Of a stretch of 26,132 nucleotides of DNA, positions 22,478-26,132 are shown piece after piece. The translations under genes were made by a program, and so were the position numbers. How positions within the stretch are numbered: the first letter of the stretch is position 1; every line of letters starts with the position of its first letter. The notes beneath the pieces are model-generated. The model was not told the origin of the DNA. It was given only the letters and a program-made list of their open reading frames with translations, and searched no databases. This DNA is from a virus. The stretch is taken from positions 1-26,132 of IMG/VR virus record IMGVR_UViG_3300010885_041446; one strand, 5' to 3'.

Positions 22478-23134
22478 CTATCTTACTGTAATGCTAGTAA
22501 TGTTTCCAGAAGTTTTGCTGATATTAAATCTTAGATACGGATGGTATCCATTGATATTAATATATTTGGTCTGACTTTCTGCGGTTAACGACACTGCTGA
22601 GCCAATATCGTACCATAATCCACCATCGTCTACACTTCCTTGTATTTTTACTGTTCCAGTAAATACACTAGGAATATATTGAACTGTTTGTAAATTTACT
22701 CCGTCACTTTGCCACTCACTCGAATTGTAAACTGTATCAGAACCGTGTGCTGGAATAGTAACTATTTGACTAATTACGTGCTTAGGCATAACAGATTCTA
22801 AAATTTCAACAACACCGCGACCACCAGCATTGTCATCTACAAAGGCAGCATCATTGAGATCAGATGAAGTTACTGATCTTTCTATACTATAACTAGCGTT
22901 TTGCGCCGTGATACTATCTAACTCTGATTCAGAAATTATTACTTTAAGTTTACCGCGTGTTGCATCTAACGTTATGCCGGTTTTAGTTAGTAATACATTT
23001 TCGCCTTGGCTGTCAATTAGTCTAAATGTGAATGTTGCTGTGCCAATACTCACTGGTTTTTGATCTTGATTGACAAAAGAAAACGTTAATACGTTATCTG
23101 TACCTTTATGTAATTTTAATTTTTTTGCGTACAC
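22478..23134 (-). CDS. Virion protein with BppU-like/Ig-like N-terminal domain
   Basis: The frame is open from ATG 23227, but I prefer GTG 23134 (MYAKKLKLHKGTDN), because AGGTGG lies 6 nt upstream and the 31 extra residues look unlike coding. The 218-residue product begins with a beta domain (LTFSFVNQDQKPV) in the style of baseplate-upper-protein N-termini and ends with a second beta sandwich (VKIQGSVDDGGLWYDIG). It is probably a baseplate, neck or fibre component. A late-type box AATAAATA lies at 23234-23241. The SGNH hydrolase gene follows by 2 bp. Confidence 0.68.
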   Translation of the reverse strand: MYAKKLKLHKGTDNVLTFSFVNQDQKPVSIGTATFTFRLIDSQGENVLLTKTGITLDATRGKLKVIISESELDSITAQNASYSIERSVTSSDLNDAAFVDDNAGGRGVVEILESVMPKHVISQIVTIPAHGSDTVYNSSEWQSDGVNLQTVQYIPSVFTGTVKIQGSVDDGGLWYDIGSAVSLTAESQTKYININGYHPYLRFNISKTSGNITSITVR

Positions 23135-23201
23135 GGGACTCCACCTCACTGATGTTAAACTACTACTAACTGTATTTAATAAGACAATTAGATTCTGCTG
23201 A

Positions 23202-23209
23202 TATAAATA
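23202..23209 (+). promoter_or_regulatory. T4-type late promoter for the plus-strand gene at 23247
   Basis: Plus strand is exactly TATAAATA, 37 nt ahead of the ATG at 23247. It lies inside the predicted leader of the minus-strand virion gene, face to face with the box at 23234-23241. Confidence 0.65.
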
Positions 23210-23233
23210 GATTTGTGATGTAAACATACTTTG

Positions 23234-23241
23234 TATTTATT
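23234..23241 (-). promoter_or_regulatory. Late-type promoter variant for the virion gene at 22478
   Basis: Minus strand AATAAATA followed by CAAAG, the same continuation as at the tail-fibre promoter. If translation starts at 23134, this leaves a leader of about 95 nt. Confidence 0.5.
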
Positions 23242-23246
23242 AATCT

Positions 23247-23624
23247 ATGGCCAATGAGTTCTTTTATCAATTATCTGAAAAATACCCGTTTATAACGGTT
23301 TGTCTTTACGGCAACATAGAATACCTAGGTATTATTCAGAATCAAGACAGCACAGTGACTACTATGTATGACTTTGGCAAGATTATTAATCTTGAAGAAA
23401 AACAAATATTTTTAGAAAAAGCTAATATATGGTGGTGGGAGTCAAATCGTTCAATCCCAATTAATATCTTTTTACGGGAAGATTGGGCAATGTTTAAACC
23501 CTATTTACAGACATTTATCAACAAAGATCTACATATACTCTACGGACCTTGTACTAGTTTAAGTGATCTTACTAGAAAAAGAACAAAGAAAAAATCTATT
23601 ACCTTAGTTCGTCGATTTGACTAA
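23247..23624 (+). CDS. Plus-strand late protein of unknown function (125 aa)
   Basis: The 125-residue product has an aromatic core (ANIWWWESNRSIPINIFLRE, about 59-78), a GPCTSLSDL segment (100-108) and a very basic end (RKRTKKKSITLVRRFD). It is one of only two plus-strand genes and has an exact late promoter 37 nt upstream. Its 3' end overlaps the end of the convergent DnaE-like gene by 21 bp. I recognise no domain. The basic tail may bind nucleic acid. The style resembles uncharacterised proteins of other T4-type marine phages. Confidence 0.68.
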   Translation: MANEFFYQLSEKYPFITVCLYGNIEYLGIIQNQDSTVTTMYDFGKIINLEEKQIFLEKANIWWWESNRSIPINIFLREDWAMFKPYLQTFINKDLHILYGPCTSLSDLTRKRTKKKSITLVRRFD

Positions 23625-24185
23625 TTCATCAAGTAATTTCATATGTAGTGTCACCAACACTGCATAACTAATGGCATGACTTTGTTTAAAATAATAAATG
23701 TCATCATCGGGTTTAATCCATATTTCTTTAGCAATTTCATCCCACGGTCTTCCAACTAAATGTCGTTTTCCTGGACGTATTAATGCTAAAAACATTGCCA
23801 TGCGTGGAATAGAATCTATCACAAGCCCGTTCATAAGGTCCCCATGATTATTAATATGAATAAGCTGCTTGATAAATTCTTTATCATTTAATTGTTCCCA
23901 GGGCGTGGGCCTGCTTAATAAAGAATCATAATGTTGTTGATCTTTAATCATCTTATATACACTGACATTTAAAAAGTCTATCTTAAAATACCCTCTTTCT
24001 TCTGCTAGTTTATAGTCTAAACTTGAGGCATTTATCAAGGGATCATAAGGAATGTCAGTGACGTACACTCCCGAATTGTGTGGTCGGGGCTCATCGTTGT
24101 GCAGTTGCATTGCCGAGGTGTGACGTATTAGAGATAAAATATCTAATCGATCTGCAAAGTCTATATCAATATCTGTTTGTTTCAT
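23604..24185 (-). CDS. Very small DnaE-like (DNA polymerase III alpha-like) protein
   Basis: I start at ATG 24185 (MKQTDIDIDF) and not the upstream TTG, giving 193 residues. The protein shows, in order, what look like C-family polymerase motifs: D7 and D9 in DIDIDFADR (compare DFDVDF in DnaE), D70 in GYFKIDFLNV (compare VKFDFLGL), ALIRPGK (about 134-140; compare ALYRPGP), and K167-QSHAISYA (compare KSHAxAYA). All three catalytic aspartates of DnaE have a match, but the spacing between motifs is far shorter than in DnaE. It may be a reduced polymerase relative, a regulator, or a relic. It overlaps the zinc-finger gene start-to-stop, in an operon with the perfect sigma70 promoter at 25821-25849. 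Confidence 0.7.
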   Translation of the reverse strand: MKQTDIDIDFADRLDILSLIRHTSAMQLHNDEPRPHNSGVYVTDIPYDPLINASSLDYKLAEERGYFKIDFLNVSVYKMIKDQQHYDSLLSRPTPWEQLNDKEFIKQLIHINNHGDLMNGLVIDSIPRMAMFLALIRPGKRHLVGRPWDEIAKEIWIKPDDDIYYFKQSHAISYAVLVTLHMKLLDELVKSTN

Positions 24186-24187
24186 TA

Positions 24188-24877
24188 TTACCAACCTGCT
24201 TGTTTTAACATTTCTTTAACGTACTCGGTATCACCAGAATAATCTTTAAATATCTTTTGCCATTTATCTGGACTAATGTAATCAAAAATAATTGCTAACT
24301 GTTCAGGGTTCAAATTATTAAGAAACTCATGTCCTGATTCGCTGTTAAAAATAACCCACCCTGTAATTTTTCCACTGGTAATTAAGTGACAAATTTTATT
24401 TGGGTTCCCATAACGTAAAAAATGTTGGCTAGGGTTATTTGTTTCTTCGGACCATACAATACTTGCTTCTAAAGACCTTGCCATGGCGTCGCTGGAATTT
24501 TCTTTAAAAATATAAGTCTGAAGAAACTCTTCATAAAGCTTATCGCTTGCCCAATAGTCTATACGTTTATTATTTTTAAGTAACCATTCAGTATACCTAG
24601 CAGGATTAATTACCTTAGACGAAACACAATAGTTTCCATATTTAACAAATGCTTTGTAATACGGACTTGTAGCAAAGTCATCGTATGTTTTAAGTTTTGA
24701 ACTTCCTTGAGTTGTTTCATAGAACTTAAGAAAGTTTTGAAAGCCCATTCTATTAGCAGGATCGTCTTTGTGTTGGAATCGAATTTTTTGTTCGCACACA
24801 TGCACCGATAAAGTAGTTTCACGAGAAAACTCTCTCTGACAATACTTACATTTAAATTTTAAGTTCGAGTCCGGCAT
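24188..24877 (-). CDS. Zinc-finger protein of unknown function (229 aa)
   Basis: The 229-residue product starts with a CCHC-type zinc finger (C10-KY-C13 ... H26-V-C28; FKCKYCQREFSRETTLSVH) followed by an all-helical region rich in Tyr, Lys and Asn. The finger suggests DNA or RNA contact. It overlaps the gene upstream by 26 bp and runs to 2 bp before the ATG of the small DnaE-like gene. This neighbourhood, with uvsW nearby, points to replication or recombination, but no defined role can be given. Confidence 0.7.
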   Translation of the reverse strand: MPDSNLKFKCKYCQREFSRETTLSVHVCEQKIRFQHKDDPANRMGFQNFLKFYETTQGSSKLKTYDDFATSPYYKAFVKYGNYCVSSKVINPARYTEWLLKNNKRIDYWASDKLYEEFLQTYIFKENSSDAMARSLEASIVWSEETNNPSQHFLRYGNPNKICHLITSGKITGWVIFNSESGHEFLNNLNPEQLAIIFDYISPDKWQKIFKDYSGDTEYVKEMLKQAGW

Positions 24878-25313
24878 CTTTAAAGTGCTCTGTTAATTCT
24901 TTAGGTGAGTTTATTTTTAATAATACATCAATATCATCTTGCTTTTTATTAGGAAATAGATTGCACAATGCTGCATTGTGTTTACTTAAACTGGTACCTT
25001 CTTTCTTTTTTGCTGCCAACCAATAATGTCTTTTAGTTCCTGTACCCGGACTTACTGTAGTACACATTAACCATTGTAGTTTTGTATGTTTATTTAATTC
25101 AAAGAAATGTTTGTTTACTTGTTCATTTAACGCCATTAAATAATACGCCTGAAGTGGCGGCGGACCTTCAACACTGGCCCCGTAACGCAACATTAAATAG
25201 GTGCTGAATCGTTTCTTTTCTTCATCAGTAAACTTATCATAGTAGTTTCGATCTTTTCGATCAAACGCAGCCATTTCGTTACCAATGTATAATGGATCAC
25301 TATTTGTTGACAA
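24852..25313 (-). CDS. Conserved-type phage protein, replication region (153 aa)
   Basis: The start appears to be TTG 25313, directly after the previous stop, with AAGGCG 6 nt upstream; the next ATG (25274) would cut off a stretch (YIGNEM) that looks conserved. The product is helical, with FTDEEKKRFSTYLMLRYG (28-45), LQAYYLMALNEQVNKHFF (54-71), LQWLMCTTVSPGTGTKRHYW (79-98) and a C-terminal INSPKELTEHF. I associate this pattern with T4-type marine phages but know no function. A DNA replication partner role is inferred from neighbours. Confidence 0.66.
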   Translation of the reverse strand: MSTNSDPLYIGNEMAAFDRKDRNYYDKFTDEEKKRFSTYLMLRYGASVEGPPPLQAYYLMALNEQVNKHFFELNKHTKLQWLMCTTVSPGTGTKRHYWLAAKKKEGTSLSKHNAALCNLFPNKKQDDIDVLLKINSPKELTEHFKDAGLELKI

Positions 25314-25814
25314 TTAAAACGCCTTATGGTACAATACAACCTCACAGTTGCGACTTATATCTTTAACAAAATAAATGCACGGTGGTTTTTCTTCATCGCC
25401 TAATGGAACACATAACAATTGTCCATTTTTTAATTTGGGCGAATACCAATTAACATCATGGTACACATCTAATATTTCTATATCTAAAAAGCTTGGTCGG
25501 AAACCGGTTAGCGGATTAAATTGAAATGCTTTGAATCCTCGATCATTGATTGATGTTAGTGGTAAGCATTCTAAATTTCCGCAATCAGGCTCACCAATTA
25601 ATATTTGCCAATCTATAGGCATTTTAATTACATCTTTACCAATACGCAGTACAAGTGCCGGGCTGTTAAACGATTCTAAAAATATCAATGGCACCCAATG
25701 ATAATCAGGATTTAGTGGATCTGAATTATCTAATATACTAAAACGCATGTCCTCAATTTCATCTGGCAATGCATCTAATTCATATCTTATATTTTCTAAC
25801 GTTAAAATTCTCAT
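25314..25814 (-). CDS. Conserved-type phage protein, replication region (166 aa)
   Basis: The 166-residue product is strand-rich: VLRIGKDVIKMPIDWQILIG (about 55-74), LPLTSINDRGF (84-94), FNPLTGFRPSFLDIEILD (98-115) and GQLLCVPLGDEEKPPCIYFV (130-149). It has no known catalytic motif. I associate this arrangement with an uncharacterised protein near uvsW in T4-type marine phages. It leads a four-gene operon (to 23604) and is driven by a perfect sigma70 promoter placed so that transcription starts at the ATG, so it should be expressed early in infection. Confidence 0.66.
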   Translation of the reverse strand: MRILTLENIRYELDALPDEIEDMRFSILDNSDPLNPDYHWVPLIFLESFNSPALVLRIGKDVIKMPIDWQILIGEPDCGNLECLPLTSINDRGFKAFQFNPLTGFRPSFLDIEILDVYHDVNWYSPKLKNGQLLCVPLGDEEKPPCIYFVKDISRNCEVVLYHKAF

Positions 25815-25820
25815 TAATTT

Positions 25821-25849
25821 ATTATACCTGAATATTTTGTAATTGTCAA
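25821..25849 (-). promoter_or_regulatory. Perfect-consensus sigma70 promoter (leaderless)
   Basis: Minus strand: TTGACA (25844-25849), 17-nt spacer, TATAAT (25821-25826), then 6 nt and the ATG at 25814. Both hexamers and the spacer match consensus exactly, and the expected +1 is the A of the ATG. Confidence 0.88.
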
Positions 25850-25862
25850 CATCTACTTAAAC

Positions 25863-26132
25863 TTAATCCTGCCATTCAGTTTTTTCTACAGCAAATGGAT
25901 AATTAGCTTCTTTATAGAATTGCTTACGCTTGGTTAAATGTCGTTTGGCAAACTTACAGGTACTGGTTATATCCCATATTTGGACGAAGTCTTTGTCTTC
26001 CGCTTTGCGAATGCCACGCCCGATACTCTGGATGACCCGAACAAAGCTTTTGCCAGGTTCCAGCAACACAAGATTAAAAATTCTAGGAATATTAATACCA
26101 ACACTAGCAACCCCATAAGTGGCAACAATAAC
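25863..26132 (-). CDS. uvsW: UvsW-type DNA helicase, C-terminal part (runs off right edge)
   Basis: The last 89 residues of a superfamily 2 helicase are visible. TYGVASVGIN near the edge is motif V, and VIQSIGRGIRK is motif VI with its arginine fingers. A basic tail follows (KFAKRHLTKRKQFYKE), as in T4 UvsW. UvsW remodels recombination and stalled-fork structures and helps shift replication from origin- to recombination-driven start. The frame continues past 26132, so length and the Walker motifs cannot be checked. Confidence 0.82.
   Translation of the reverse strand, partial: VIVATYGVASVGINIPRIFNLVLLEPGKSFVRVIQSIGRGIRKAEDKDFVQIWDITSTCKFAKRHLTKRKQFYKEANYPFAVEKTEWQD

Noticed and set aside
23135-23227. 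Extending the virion gene upstream to ATG 23227
   Set aside because: The added residues look hydrophobic and unlike the domain start; AGGTGG 6 nt ahead of GTG 23134 is the better signal. Not fully excluded.
1-26132. tRNA genes, CRISPR arrays, transposases or integrase/att sites
   Set aside because: No cloverleaf with a TTCGA-type arm, no regular spaced repeats and no recombinase-like protein were seen on either strand; a covariance-model scan was not possible.

Overview
This AT-rich window looks like part of the genome of a T4-type myovirus, probably from an aquatic environment. Hallmark genes support this: uvsW-type helicase (partial, right end), gp61-type primase, gp41-type helicase, nrdA, nrdB, a phage glutaredoxin, a PAAR spike-tip protein, a pectin-lyase-fold tail fibre, many small conserved-type virion genes, and T4-style late promoters (TATAAATA). 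Nearly all genes lie on the minus strand; only a fatty-acid desaturase (1201-2004) and a 125-residue gene (23247-23624) are on the plus strand. The host cannot be fixed from sequence. The phage IscU keeps the LPPVK chaperone-binding motif, which fits a host with an Isc/HscA system (for example a proteobacterium) better than a cyanobacterium. This is inference.

Layout, left to right. 1-1147: end of a virion gene, PAAR tip protein, small beta-rich protein, glutaredoxin. 1201-6271: two convergent desaturase paralogues, then nrdB and nrdA; the minus-strand desaturase is coupled to nrdB. 6280-8304: a small unknown gene and a tail-fibre/tailspike gene. 8346-9059: PD-(D/E)XK nuclease with its own sigma70-like promoter. 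9107-11134: iscA, a Baeyer-Villiger-type flavin monooxygenase and iscU in one operon with a sigma70-like promoter. 11249-18194: late virion or internal-protein genes, including a 601-residue two-domain nucleotidyltransferase-like protein, punctuated by late promoters and two intrinsic terminators. 18224-21663: primase, helicase and a radical SAM/SPASM gene broken by an in-frame TAA. 21735-23227: SGNH hydrolase and a virion protein. 23247-26132: plus-strand gene, a very small DnaE-like protein, a zinc-finger protein, two unknown genes and uvsW.

How it fits together. The accessory genes share a dependence on iron: class Ia ribonucleotide reductase (di-iron), two desaturases (di-iron), a radical SAM enzyme (4Fe-4S), and an Fe-S scaffold and carrier. 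Glutaredoxin probably reduces NrdA. Two promoter types suggest two expression phases. Sigma70-like promoters precede nuclease, isc, primase and the polymerase-region operon; three of these place the predicted transcription start on the ATG (leaderless). TATAAATA-type promoters precede virion genes and the plus-strand desaturase.

Most interesting items: (1) the two desaturases share a 41-bp near-perfect inverted repeat at the same codon position, so recombination would swap their bodies in frame; (2) a 193-residue protein carries, in order, the catalytic motifs of the roughly 1,100-residue bacterial DnaE polymerase; (3) the radical SAM gene is split by a TAA inside a 12-bp perfect hairpin; (4) a monooxygenase sits inside an iscU-iscA operon; (5) a 601-residue protein joins a Pol-beta-like domain to a ligase-like KxDG domain.
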